Source: Bacillota bacterium (GTDB lineage: Bacteria; Bacillota_I; Bacilli_A; RF39; UBA660). Taken from it: a stretch of 64,000 bases of DNA. The stretch spans positions 1 to 64,000 of the forward strand of contig SVAU01000004.1 of assembly GCA_015059245.1 (NCBI GenBank), in the 5' to 3' direction. Below the pieces are notes generated by a model. The model was not told where the DNA came from and ran no database searches. It saw nothing but the letters and a program-made list of their open reading frames with translations. The position numbers and the translations under genes were made by a program. Below, piece by piece: positions 52,497-60,702 of the stretch (position 1 is its first letter; each line of letters begins with the position of its first letter).

Positions 52497-53802
52497 AAAA
52501 TGGCATTTTCATATTTCCGTTACCTAACATTTTCATCATTTTCTTCATTTCTTCAAATTGTTTAAGTAATCTGTTTATTTCTGCAACATCTCTTCCGCAA
52601 CCTTTACTTATACGTTGTTTTCTAGTTGCTTTTAATACCTCAGGATGTTTTCTTTCATATGGTGTCATAGAAAGTATTATTGCTTCTATATGAGCCATAT
52701 CTTTAGGATTAATACTTACGTTATTAAGTCCCATTTGTCTCGCTTGAGGAAGCATTTTTAAAATATTTTCTAGAGGTCCTAACTTTTTAATTTGTTTCAT
52801 TGTAGTTAAGAAATCTTCTAAATCATATTTACCAGATAACATTTTCTTAGCTTGATCTTTAGCTTCATCTTCAGAAATAACTCCTTCAACTTTTTCAGCT
52901 ATCGATAAAACATCACCCATATCTAAGATTCTTTCAGCCATTCTTTCTGGATAGAAAGCAGATAAACCGTCTAACTTTTCAGAATCTCCGACAAATTTAA
53001 TAGGTACATTAGTTAAGTGTCTTACAGATAATGCAACACCACCTTTTGTATCTCCATCCATTTTAGTTAAGATACATCCAGTTAAAGATAACTTATCATT
53101 GAATCCTTGAATAACATTAATAGCATCTTGCCCCATCATAGCATCTATTACTAACAATGTTTCTTGTGGATGACATAATTCTACTATACCAGCTAATTCA
53201 TCCATTAGTTCTTCATCTATATGTAAACGACCAGCTGTATCTATAATTACATAATCATGATTATTTTCTTTAGCAAAATCTAGTGCATGACTAACTATTT
53301 CGTTAACAGCCTTCTTACCTTCAGTATATACAGGTATATTAAGTTGTTTACCTACTGTTTGTAATTGATCTATAGCAGCAGGTCTATAAATATCACAAGC
53401 TACTAATAATGGTTTCTTAGCATGTTTCTTTCTTAAGAAGTTAGCTAACTTACCACAAGTAGTTGTTTTACCACTACCTTGTAATCCTACTAACATAAGT
53501 ATTGCAGGTTTACCATCAGTATTTAGTTCAGCACTTTCTCCGCCTAATAATTCTACTAATTCATCTTTTACTATTTTTATAAATAATTCATCAGGTTTTA
53601 AAGATTTTTGTACTTCCATACCTAATGCTTTTTCTTTTACTTTATTAACAAATTCTTTTACTACTTGATAGTTAACGTCTGCTTCTAATAAAGCCATTCT
53701 AATTTCTCTCATAGCTTCACTAATATTCTCTTCAGTAATTCTACCCATACCACGAATATTTTTTATAGCATTTGATAATCTATCTCCCATATATTCAAAC
53801 AT
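52495..53802 (-). CDS. ffh: Signal recognition particle protein Ffh
   Basis: 435 residues from the ATG at 53802 (AGGTGATAAAA upstream). N domain, G domain with GLQGSGKTTTCGKLA, DTAGRLHIDEELM, TKMDGDTKGG, and a Met-rich M domain ending MKKMMKMLGNGNMKMPF. It binds signal sequences and SRP RNA and delivers ribosomes to FtsY. The length is slightly below the usual 446. Downstream of a thymidylate kinase-like gene, with ylxM and ftsY next. Confidence 0.96.
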   Translation of the reverse strand: MFEYMGDRLSNAIKNIRGMGRITEENISEAMREIRMALLEADVNYQVVKEFVNKVKEKALGMEVQKSLKPDELFIKIVKDELVELLGGESAELNTDGKPAILMLVGLQGSGKTTTCGKLANFLRKKHAKKPLLVACDIYRPAAIDQLQTVGKQLNIPVYTEGKKAVNEIVSHALDFAKENNHDYVIIDTAGRLHIDEELMDELAGIVELCHPQETLLVIDAMMGQDAINVIQGFNDKLSLTGCILTKMDGDTKGGVALSVRHLTNVPIKFVGDSEKLDGLSAFYPERMAERILDMGDVLSIAEKVEGVISEDEAKDQAKKMLSGKYDLEDFLTTMKQIKKLGPLENILKMLPQARQMGLNNVSINPKDMAHIEAIILSMTPYERKHPEVLKATRKQRISKGCGRDVAEINRLLKQFEEMKKMMKMLGNGNMKMPF

Positions 53803-53828
53803 TTTTATCACCTACGTATTAGTATAAC

Positions 53829-53855
53829 AAAAAAAGATAGATTATTCTATCTTTT
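53829..53855 (-). terminator. Terminator of the second TMK-like gene
   Basis: AAAAGATAGA (53832-53841), TTAT loop, TCTATCTTTT (53846-53855), T run on the minus strand. Confidence 0.75.
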
Positions 53856-53860
53856 AAGCA

Positions 53861-54544
53861 CTAAATCCCTAATTCTTTAGCAACTTCTTTATACATATCT
53901 TCTTGAATATCTTCAATATCTCTAAGTTTACCTTTTTTATCTACACAATCTATTTTTTTATAGTTATGTAATTCCACTAATTCTAAATAAGCTTTCTCTG
54001 CATTTCTTATATGTATAGGACTAGATTCATGTTGATCAGCAGGTTCTCTTCTACCACTTTTTAACTCAGCTACTTTTTTATAAGGAACATATAAAAACAA
54101 TGTTAAATCAGGTCTTGGTAATTCCAAGAAACCATATTCTAAGTTTTCTAAATCTTCATATAATTTGAGTCTATCTTCCTTATCAAATAATTTACCACCT
54201 TGATGTCCCATGTTACTTTCTACATATCTATCAAGTACTACATCTACACCATCATTAAGTAATTTTAATATTTTATCTCTACTATATCTTCTATCAGCAG
54301 CATAATATAATGCAGCAACCTTAGGATCTACATTAGCAGCACCTTCAGGAAAAAATCCTTCTCCAATATGTTCTTTACCTAAATAAGGCCCACCTACTAT
54401 TCTACCTGTTGGTGTATCATAATCAGGAAAGCTTAATCTTTCAATATTTCTTCCTTCTCTACGTAGTCTTTGAACTAATAAACTAGTTTGTGTTTCTTTA
54501 CCAGAACAATCTGTTCCTTCTACAACAATTATCTTACCTTTCAT
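53861..54544 (-). CDS. Thymidylate-kinase-like P-loop kinase (paralogue 2)
   Basis: 227 residues. The P-loop reads EGTDCSGKETQT, with Glu in place of the usual Thr/Ser after GK and Cys instead of Gly in the D-G position; the DRY motif is VVLDRYVESNMGHQ, and there is a basic lid (SGRREPADQHESS). It is clearly related to the gene at 17091. Position between ylxM and ffh is unusual: the common order has no kinase there. A weak LexA-like box is upstream (54577-54590). Substrate not proven. Confidence 0.75.
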   Translation of the reverse strand: MKGKIIVVEGTDCSGKETQTSLLVQRLRREGRNIERLSFPDYDTPTGRIVGGPYLGKEHIGEGFFPEGAANVDPKVAALYYAADRRYSRDKILKLLNDGVDVVLDRYVESNMGHQGGKLFDKEDRLKLYEDLENLEYGFLELPRPDLTLFLYVPYKKVAELKSGRREPADQHESSPIHIRNAEKAYLELVELHNYKKIDCVDKKGKLRDIEDIQEDMYKEVAKELGI

Positions 54545-54576
54545 ATAACTCTACCTACCTTACATATTAATAATAC

Positions 54577-54590
54577 CATACATTCGTTCA
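54577..54590 (-). promoter_or_regulatory. Weak LexA-like site upstream of the TMK-like gene
   Basis: On the minus strand TGAACGAATGTATG matches CGAACRNRYGTTYG at 12 of 14 positions. It is 33 bases upstream of the ATG at 54544. Low confidence. Confidence 0.25.
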
Positions 54591-54627
54591 TATTAAAAGT
54601 GTAAAAAATACACAATGTAAACATATA

Positions 54628-54657
54628 TAAAAAGATACTATTCACTTAGTATCTTTT
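54628..54657 (-). terminator. Terminator of ylxM
   Basis: AAAAGATACTA (54630-54640) with TAGTATCTTTT (54647-54657), overlapping the ylxM stop. Confidence 0.75.
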
Positions 54658-54937
54658 CTATTTCATTTTTTACTAAATTAATATCATTTTGATTAAGTAT
54701 TTCTCTTAACCTAACATTCTTATCATATATATGTAACATATCTTCATAATATTTTAGTTTATCTAATACAGTCTTTATTGTCTTTTGAACAGCCGCTCTA
54801 CTTACATTATTTTCATTAGCTATTTCAGATAAAGATAAATCTTCTTGATAATAGTCTCTAAAAGTAACTTGTTCTTTTTCTGTTAATAAAGAACCATATA
54901 TATCAAATAAATTATTATAGTAAACAAATTCTTCCAT
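54638..54937 (-). CDS. ylxM: YlxM family DNA-binding protein
   Basis: 99 residues with a sigma-factor-like helix-turn-helix: LTEKEQVTFRDYYQEDLSLS, then EIANENNVSRAAVQKTIKTV. It is always found with ffh/ftsY in Firmicutes and is thought to assist the SRP pathway. Its start overlaps the ftsY stop (54937), so they are coupled. Confidence 0.88.
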   Translation of the reverse strand: MEEFVYYNNLFDIYGSLLTEKEQVTFRDYYQEDLSLSEIANENNVSRAAVQKTIKTVLDKLKYYEDMLHIYDKNVRLREILNQNDINLVKNEIEKILSE

Positions 54938-56343
54938 TACATCATATCCTTAAATAAACCATATATATAATTTTCAATATCAAATGTTTTTAAATCAGTC
55001 ATCTTTTCACCTAGACCAATAAATTTAACAGGTATTTTAACTTCTTCTTTTATAGCAAGTACTATACCACCTTTAGCAGTTCCATCTAATTTAGTTAATA
55101 CTATACCTGTAATATCGGTAATTTCTTTAAATGCTTTAGCTTGACTAATTCCATTTTGACCAGTAGTGGCATCTATTACTAATAAAGTTTCATGTGGTGC
55201 ATTAGGTACATGTTTTCCAATTACTTTATTTACTTTTTCTAATTCTTTCATTAAGTTAACTTTGTTTTGTAATCTTCCTGCAGTATCTATAAGTACTATA
55301 TCAACTTCATCTTCTTTAGCTTTTACTAAACCATCAAATATAACACCAGCAGGATCAGTATTTTCTTTACCATAGAATGTCGCTCCTGTTCTATCAGCCC
55401 ATTCTTCTAATTGTTGTACAGCACCAGCTCTAAATGTATCTCCAGCAATCATCATTACTTTCTTGCCTTCGCTAATATATTTATGAGCTAACTTAGCAAT
55501 AGTAGTTGTTTTACCTACTCCATTAACTCCTACCATAAGTATTACAGTTGGTCCTTCAGGAGCCATATTAATTTTATCTGATAAAGATTCATTATCTACA
55601 TAAATAATAAATAATTCATCGACAATAACTTCATTTAAGTATTCCGTATCAGTAATCTTTTCTTTCTTAACTCTGTCTCTTAATTGATCAATAAAGTTCA
55701 TTACAGTATTAACACCAACATCGGCATTAATTAATATTTCTTCTAATTCTTCAAAATAATCTTCATCTACCTTAGTATATTTAACACCTAACATAGATAA
55801 TTTAGACACAAATTCTTTTCTAGTTTTTTCTAAACCTTTATCATAAGTTTCAATATCTTGAGCTTCTTGTACTTTTTGATGTGCTTTTACAAATTGTGCC
55901 CATTCTTCGTCTTCTTCGTCTTCTTCATCTTCTTCGTCTATTTCATCATGACATTGACATTCTTCTCCATCTTGACATCCGCAGTCGCAAGATTCGTCAC
56001 ATCCGCATCCACAAGAGCATCCATCTTCATGACACTTACAGTCATCGCCACACTTACAATCATCACCACAAGTGCATTCATCACCACAAGTACACTCATG
56101 TCCTTCATCATGGCAATGACATTCTTTACAAGTACATTCATCATCCTCTTCATCTTCATCATGGCAATGACCACAACAATGATGTTCCTCCACATCTTCT
56201 TCTACTACATCTTCATCTTCTATTTCTTCTATCATATCATCTGATATTTCAGAAACATCTTCTACATTATATTCTTTCTTTACTTCTTCTTTTACTTTTT
56301 CTTTTCTACTAATTAAACTTTTTAATTTATCAAATAATCCCAT
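54937..56343 (-). CDS. ftsY: SRP receptor FtsY with a Cys/His-rich N-terminal insert
   Basis: 468 residues from the ATG at 56343 (GGTGAAG upstream). The C-terminal 300 residues are normal NG domains: G1 [15 protein letters not shown] (residues 272-286), [19 protein letters not shown]. The N-terminal acidic domain (residues 15-148) carries, at 56-131, 24 cysteines and 9 histidines in CxC, CGDxC, CHD and CHxxG patterns between Asp/Glu runs, including near-perfect [12 protein letters not shown] repeats. Such a metallothionein-like block in FtsY is not part of the known family. It binds Ffh and docks ribosomes at the membrane. Confidence 0.93.
   Translation of the reverse strand: MGLFDKLKSLISRKEKVKEEVKKEYNVEDVSEISDDMIEEIEDEDVVEEDVEEHHCCGHCHDEDEEDDECTCKECHCHDEGHECTCGDECTCGDDCKCGDDCKCHEDGCSCGCGCDESCDCGCQDGEECQCHDEIDEEDEEDEEDEEWAQFVKAHQKVQEAQDIETYDKGLEKTRKEFVSKLSMLGVKYTKVDEDYFEELEEILINADVGVNTVMNFIDQLRDRVKKEKITDTEYLNEVIVDELFIIYVDNESLSDKINMAPEGPTVILMVGVNGVGKTTTIAKLAHKYISEGKKVMMIAGDTFRAGAVQQLEEWADRTGATFYGKENTDPAGVIFDGLVKAKEDEVDIVLIDTAGRLQNKVNLMKELEKVNKVIGKHVPNAPHETLLVIDATTGQNGISQAKAFKEITDITGIVLTKLDGTAKGGIVLAIKEEVKIPVKFIGLGEKMTDLKTFDIENYIYGLFKDMM
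56035..56100 (-). repeat. 18-bp tandem repeat inside ftsY
   Basis: About 3.7 copies of an 18-base unit (56035-56052, 56053-56070, 56071-56088, 56089-56100) encode [18 protein letters not shown] and CGDECT-like residues. The frame is kept, so this is an in-frame repeat expansion in the Cys-rich block. Confidence 0.7.
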
Positions 56344-56391
56344 TTTTTCTTCACCATAATTAGTATACCCCAACTTACCTTATATTTCCAT

Positions 56392-56424
56392 AAAAAAAGG
56401 ATATTTTGACATCCAAAATATCCT
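56392..56424 (-). terminator. Terminator of the seven-helix protein gene
   Basis: An 11-bp stem, AGGATATTTTG (56398-56408) with CAAAATATCCT (56414-56424), T7 on the minus strand, covering the stop at 56423. Confidence 0.8.
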
Positions 56425-57064
56425 ATATTTCCTTCAATTTCTTATTAAATACAAACATTATTATTACATAACAAACTGTTTTAGGAAGCATTAACATACC
56501 TAACATAGGAACTGCTCCAGCTCCTACTACAACTGGTATATAAAATAAGAAAGATAAAGTTACTAATAAATATATATACTTAAATACTTCATCATTATTT
56601 CTCTCTTTAAAATAAAGTACAACAATTAAACAACCTAATATAGTAAATGGTATATTTCTAAGTATATCCCAAAATAATGGACTACTATCAGTTAACCAAT
56701 TATTTTGTGGGAATAAACATAAGATAACTCTTATAATAGATAATCCCCATACACTATAAGTAACTGACTTTTTTTCTTTTACTTCATAATTTTCTAAATA
56801 AATATAATACATAAATATATAGAATACAGTCATAGTAATAGATGTAACTAATTTACCAACGCCTAAATACATAGCCCAGTCATATTCAACAAAATAATTT
56901 AATACTCTTGGTACTAAATGGAAAGCATCACCACAACCTAATACTAATGTAGTAATTCCCATCATCTTTCCTAATTTATTTTTACTTTTAGATATCATAA
57001 AAATACCCCAAACAACAGCTATAATTAAATAAGCTATATCAAAACTTGATTCTCCCCATTTCAT
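56423..57064 (-). CDS. Seven-helix membrane protein of unknown function
   Basis: 213 residues with about seven membrane helices. A conserved-looking loop GDAFHLVPRVLNYF lies between helices 2 and 3. No family recognised. Monocistronic, between ftsY and the flavodoxin gene. Confidence 0.55.
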   Translation of the reverse strand: MKWGESSFDIAYLIIAVVWGIFMISKSKNKLGKMMGITTLVLGCGDAFHLVPRVLNYFVEYDWAMYLGVGKLVTSITMTVFYIFMYYIYLENYEVKEKKSVTYSVWGLSIIRVILCLFPQNNWLTDSSPLFWDILRNIPFTILGCLIVVLYFKERNNDEVFKYIYLLVTLSFLFYIPVVVGAGAVPMLGMLMLPKTVCYVIIMFVFNKKLKEI

Positions 57065-57120
57065 TATTTATCACTCCTATCCTATAAATAGTATATCTTA
57101 CATATATATATTTACACAAT

Positions 57121-57145
57121 AAAAAAAGCATAAATATGCTTTTTA
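57121..57145 (-). terminator. Terminator of the flavodoxin gene
   Basis: AAAAAGCATA (57123-57132) with TATGCTTTTT (57135-57144), T run on the minus strand, overlapping the stop. Confidence 0.7.
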
Positions 57146-57799
57146 TTGTTTTACAAATACATCAGATGGTGCTCCACATATAGGACACTTTTCTGGTGGT
57201 TCTTCTCCAGTATGTACATATCCACATAAAGGACATAACCACTTAGTTTCTCCAGTTTCAGTAACAGTTTCTTCTACTTCCTTTTCTTCCTTAAATTCCG
57301 GAGTATCAAGTAATCTTTCTATTTCTCCCGCTACTTCTTCTGCTTTATTTAAATCAAGTTCACCCATGTCTTTAATTTCCATACCAGTTATTTCACTAAA
57401 CTTAGCTAACAATGCCTTTTCTTCAGGAAATAAAGTATCTACTCTTAATTGACCATTAACAAAGAATTTATTAAATGTCTTAGATGGATTGCTCTTATAT
57501 ATTTCTTCTGCAACTACTGGGAATTCTTTCTCAGAGAATAAACCTTCTCCTACTAAGATAACATTCTTAGTTTTTAATTGATCTTTAACTCTACTTAAAT
57601 ATAACTTAGTTAATTGAGCAGTATAAGGTCCTCTAAAATTAAATACCAACACTACTGTATCTATTTCACTTAAGTTTTCTGCTTCAAATGGTGTATCTAC
57701 ATTTATAAATTTACAATTTAACTTATTAGCTATAACTTCTGCTACCTTTTTAGCACTACCATGAAATGTTTCATAAGTTACAATTACGTTATTATTCAT
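57143..57799 (-). CDS. Flavodoxin-rubredoxin fusion protein
   Basis: 218 residues. An N-terminal flavodoxin-like domain (residues 1-155; NVIVTYETFHGSAKKVAEVI phosphate loop, VFNFRGPYTAQL) is joined by an acidic linker to a C-terminal rubredoxin-like iron site (WLCPLCGYVHTGEEPPEKC, then PICGAPSDVF; CxxC twice, as in rubrerythrin tails). Likely an electron carrier or part of oxygen/peroxide defence in an anaerobe. Own unit. Confidence 0.75.
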   Translation of the reverse strand: MNNNVIVTYETFHGSAKKVAEVIANKLNCKFINVDTPFEAENLSEIDTVVLVFNFRGPYTAQLTKLYLSRVKDQLKTKNVILVGEGLFSEKEFPVVAEEIYKSNPSKTFNKFFVNGQLRVDTLFPEEKALLAKFSEITGMEIKDMGELDLNKAEEVAGEIERLLDTPEFKEEKEVEETVTETGETKWLCPLCGYVHTGEEPPEKCPICGAPSDVFVKQ

Positions 57800-57872
57800 A
57801 TTCTACCTCCTATAAAGTACATAACTATACTTCATATTTTTATTTTACCTTATTTAATTGTTTCAAGACAAC

Positions 57873-57897
57873 AAAAAAATAGTCAAAAGACTACTTT
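57873..57897 (-). terminator. Weak terminator of the HTH gene
   Basis: A short stem TAGTC/GACTA around AAAA (57880-57893) with flanking A/T runs, next to the stop at 57891. Confidence 0.45.
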
Positions 57898-58505
57898 TCT
57901 TTACTAATTACTTTCTTTTGCCAAGATTTCTCACCGCATTTTGGGCACTTCATATATCTTGTCCTATTTACATGCATAGCCCATAAAACACTTGAATATG
58001 ATGGAACATGTTTATCATGACATTTTTGACACTCATAATATCCTGCAATTTGTTCTATTTTTAACATAAATGGCGTTACAACAAGTAAAGGTAACAAACT
58101 AGCTAAAATAATTAAAGCTGCTTTCCACTCTTCCATTAAAATAACTTCTACTAATATAACTGAAAATAATAACGGAATCAAACATAAAACTCCACAAATT
58201 ATTTCCATTGCTAATAATCTTTTATCAGATTCTTCCTTTTGTCTAACAACATCTAACAAATTCTTTTCTAATATTTTTTCATTATCTTTCATATCAACTA
58301 TTTCACCACTAAATAGATCATTAATAGTAATATCAAGGATCTTACATAACTCATGTATATTACTTACATCTGGTAAACAATTACCATTCTCCCATTTAGA
58401 TATAGCTCTATCAGTTACATTTAATCTCTCTGCAAGTTTACTTTGAGTTATTTTCTTCTCTTTTCTTCTTTCTTGGATAAATTTACCTATCTTAATTTGA
58501 TCCAT
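57891..58505 (-). CDS. XRE regulator with membrane helices and zinc ribbon
   Basis: 204 residues from the ATG at 58505 (AAGGGAGATT upstream). N-terminal Cro/CI-type helix-turn-helix (KKITQSKLAERLNVTDRAIS, then KWENG), two or three membrane helices (about 98-150) and a C-terminal zinc ribbon (CQKC and CPKC). This HTH-TM-ribbon layout occurs in several Firmicutes regulators. Target genes unknown; the downstream small genes are on the same strand beyond its terminator. Confidence 0.7.
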   Translation of the reverse strand: MDQIKIGKFIQERRKEKKITQSKLAERLNVTDRAISKWENGNCLPDVSNIHELCKILDITINDLFSGEIVDMKDNEKILEKNLLDVVRQKEESDKRLLAMEIICGVLCLIPLLFSVILVEVILMEEWKAALIILASLLPLLVVTPFMLKIEQIAGYYECQKCHDKHVPSYSSVLWAMHVNRTRYMKCPKCGEKSWQKKVISKEK

Positions 58506-58575
58506 ATAGTAATCTCCCTTCATAGTTTAAGAATACAATAAATTATTAAACTATAACACGAACTATAAGTTGATA

Positions 58576-58854
58576 TTAACTAATCCATCCCCATAGCAAG
58601 AATGTATCAAATAACCAAAATTCCTGACCTACCATAGATGATTCAAGTCCATATTTATTAACTAATTTAAAACCCAAACTAGAATAAACTATTTCATTTC
58701 CAGCACTTTTATTATTATCACTTTTTAAAAAAACTATTACTGGTTTAGCTTCAACATCATTAACTATTCTAATACTCTCTTCTACAACAAATAAAGTATA
58801 AATACCTATTATAGATAATAAAACTATACCAACAATTTTAACAATCTTTTTCAT
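58576..58854 (-). CDS. Small anchored protein
   Basis: 92 residues: an N-terminal hydrophobic helix (KKIVKIVGIVLLSIIGIYTL) and an 70-residue outer part ending LLWGWIS. No family recognised. Eight bases downstream of the lipoprotein gene 58863, so probably its operon partner. Confidence 0.5.
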   Translation of the reverse strand: MKKIVKIVGIVLLSIIGIYTLFVVEESIRIVNDVEAKPVIVFLKSDNNKSAGNEIVYSSLGFKLVNKYGLESSMVGQEFWLFDTFLLWGWIS

Positions 58855-58862
58855 AATATCAC

Positions 58863-59381
58863 CTAGTTAAATAATTTACTCAAATCTAACTTTTGACCTG
58901 TTCTATCTTCATATATTTCAACCAAACTCTTACCTTGATCTCTAGGATCTAAATCTACATCTTTAGCACTTTCTCTAAACGAATTGCCCTCAGGCAATAC
59001 TTGAAAAGCCAAATTATGTTGTTTCCATTCATAAACCATATCATCTACATTTCTATATGATTTATAATCACTACTTGGTATCTTATGTATCTTAAGTAAT
59101 GCTCTACATATCTTTTTCATATCACTATTATTAGTTATCTTATAAGAATCATATATTTTCCAAGTATCACTTACATACAATACTTTATATACTTCATCTC
59201 TATATATAAATTCATAATTTTTACCATCAATATCTTTTATTTCTAGTTCACCCTCAATATATCCAGCACTAGTTTCTTCTTGTGAAACCTCTCCGTTACT
59301 ATTATCAGTTTTATTATTATCTTTTATTCCACATCCAGTAATAAAGAACATAATTACTATAATAAATAATATTCTTTTCAT
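58863..59381 (-). CDS. Lipoprotein of unknown function
   Basis: 172 residues from the ATG at 59381, with AAGGTGATATTT upstream. A lipobox FITGC places the lipidated Cys at residue 16. The mature part has a Ser/Asn/Asp linker and a domain of about 120 residues ending KLDLSKLFN. No family recognised. It starts just before the end of the membrane protein gene 59387 and lies in a cluster of small envelope genes. Confidence 0.6.
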   Translation of the reverse strand: MKRILFIIVIMFFITGCGIKDNNKTDNSNGEVSQEETSAGYIEGELEIKDIDGKNYEFIYRDEVYKVLYVSDTWKIYDSYKITNNSDMKKICRALLKIHKIPSSDYKSYRNVDDMVYEWKQHNLAFQVLPEGNSFRESAKDVDLDPRDQGKSLVEIYEDRTGQKLDLSKLFN

Positions 59382-59386
59382 AAATA

Positions 59387-59968
59387 TCACCTTACATTCC
59401 ATAAAATAATTGAAATAATTATAAAACTAATAGGAATCATAATAAACATTAAACTATCTACTACTTTATTCTTAGTACTAAAATCATATGGTTCCTTCCA
59501 TAACTTAGTAACACTTAATATAAAATATACTATCCAATATAAACAAGAAGGTATAGCTACTAATAAAGTCCATATAGAACTACTTAAACCAATACTTTTT
59601 TCAAACCAAATAAAACTAATTAAAGATAATATAGGACATAAATAATGTAATACTATATTAGCAGTATTTCCTTTAATACCTTTAAAATCTTTATCACTTA
59701 TTTTATTATCCTTATTTGTAGATAATAAAATATAAATAAATGTTGTAAATATTAAACCAGTACTAACTATATATCTTAATCCTCTTACATACTCTGGTAT
59801 AACTTCACTACCAATACAATATATACAAAATATAATACTTACAATTAAACATAAAAAATTTTGTAAATAAGTATAATACTTAAGTATATCTCCCTTTTTA
59901 TTTAGCTTACTTAAAACAAATAACTCACATATAACAATAATAATATTTAATATAAAAGCAACTATCAT
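59387..59968 (-). CDS. Pr6Pr-like six-helix membrane protein
   Basis: 193 residues, six predicted membrane helices (MIVAFILNIIIVICELFVLS and others). The loop LRYIVSTGLIFTTFIYILL and LHYLCPILSLISFIWF resemble the Pr6Pr (FAR-17a/AIG1-like) family. Function not known. Its start overlaps the stop of the upstream peptidase-like gene by four bases (ATGA at 59965). Confidence 0.5.
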   Translation of the reverse strand: MIVAFILNIIIVICELFVLSKLNKKGDILKYYTYLQNFLCLIVSIIFCIYCIGSEVIPEYVRGLRYIVSTGLIFTTFIYILLSTNKDNKISDKDFKGIKGNTANIVLHYLCPILSLISFIWFEKSIGLSSSIWTLLVAIPSCLYWIVYFILSVTKLWKEPYDFSTKNKVVDSLMFIMIPISFIIISIILWNVR

Positions 59969-60561
59969 TTCTTCACCTTCTCATCTACATACCAATAAGA
60001 ATTATGTCCTTTAGAAAATACCATTCCATTACTAGGTACTTGCATAATAGTATTCCATACATTATAGTAATCTCCCATACCATAACTAATACACATAGCA
60101 CCCAACATACCTAAAAACACTAACTTAGTATTAATTAAAAATAATATAAATGGAATAAAACCAAATACTATATTAGGTAACATACACATAAATATAAACT
60201 TCCATTTACTCATATGGTCTTCACCTACAACAAATAACATCAATTGTTTTAAATTAGCATATAAATAAACATTATTTTTATAACAAATACCATGTAATAA
60301 TTCATGAGGTATCATAGTTAATAATGAAACAAAAAAAGATAATATAAGTAATAATAAAGTATTATCAAAGTTATCAAAACCTACTATCAAGAAAACAATT
60401 AATAATAAAACTAACTGTATTATATTAGCTGGTAAAGTTATTATCTTAGCCATTTCTTCTACTGTATCTGCTTCTTTATATTTAATAGCATTTACAATAT
60501 TCTTCGAAGATTCAAACTCTTCTATTTCACCATTATATTTCCCTTTATATATTAGTTTCAT
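59965..60561 (-). CDS. DUF3267-like putative zinc metallopeptidase
   Basis: 198 residues from the ATG at 60561. The HExxH zinc motif is in PHELLHGICYKN (about residue 91) inside a membrane-helix-rich protein, as in DUF3267 zincins. These are integral-membrane metallopeptidase-like proteins; activity unproven. Followed by a coupled Pr6Pr-like gene (four-base overlap). Confidence 0.65.
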   Translation of the reverse strand: MKLIYKGKYNGEIEEFESSKNIVNAIKYKEADTVEEMAKIITLPANIIQLVLLLIVFLIVGFDNFDNTLLLLILSFFVSLLTMIPHELLHGICYKNNVYLYANLKQLMLFVVGEDHMSKWKFIFMCMLPNIVFGFIPFILFLINTKLVFLGMLGAMCISYGMGDYYNVWNTIMQVPSNGMVFSKGHNSYWYVDEKVKK

Positions 60562-60598
60562 ACTTAACACTTCCACTAATATAATTATAACATATACC

Positions 60599-60627
60599 TA
60601 GACTTTTTAATATTTTTGATATATAAT
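60599..60627 (+). promoter_or_regulatory. Promoter of rnjA
   Basis: TAGACT (60599-60604), 17-bp spacer, TATAAT (60622-60627). Plausible but with a weak -35; it starts a long 5' leader of about 70 bases before GAAAGGAAAG. Confidence 0.4.
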
Positions 60628-60702
60628 TACTTGTAGCGAAGAACTATACTTTTTATTTTTTTAATTGAATTTATTGAAATTATTGAAAGGAAAGATTTTT
60701 TT

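Noticed and set aside
56035..56100. CRISPR-like tandem repeat
   Set aside because: The 18-bp units have no spacers, keep the reading frame and encode the Cys-rich part of FtsY.
55858..56312. Plus-strand frames opposite the FtsY Cys-rich block
   Set aside because: They are by-products of the repeats (CACCACAAG and similar), give His/Thr runs with no ribosome site, and disagree with the intact FtsY frame.
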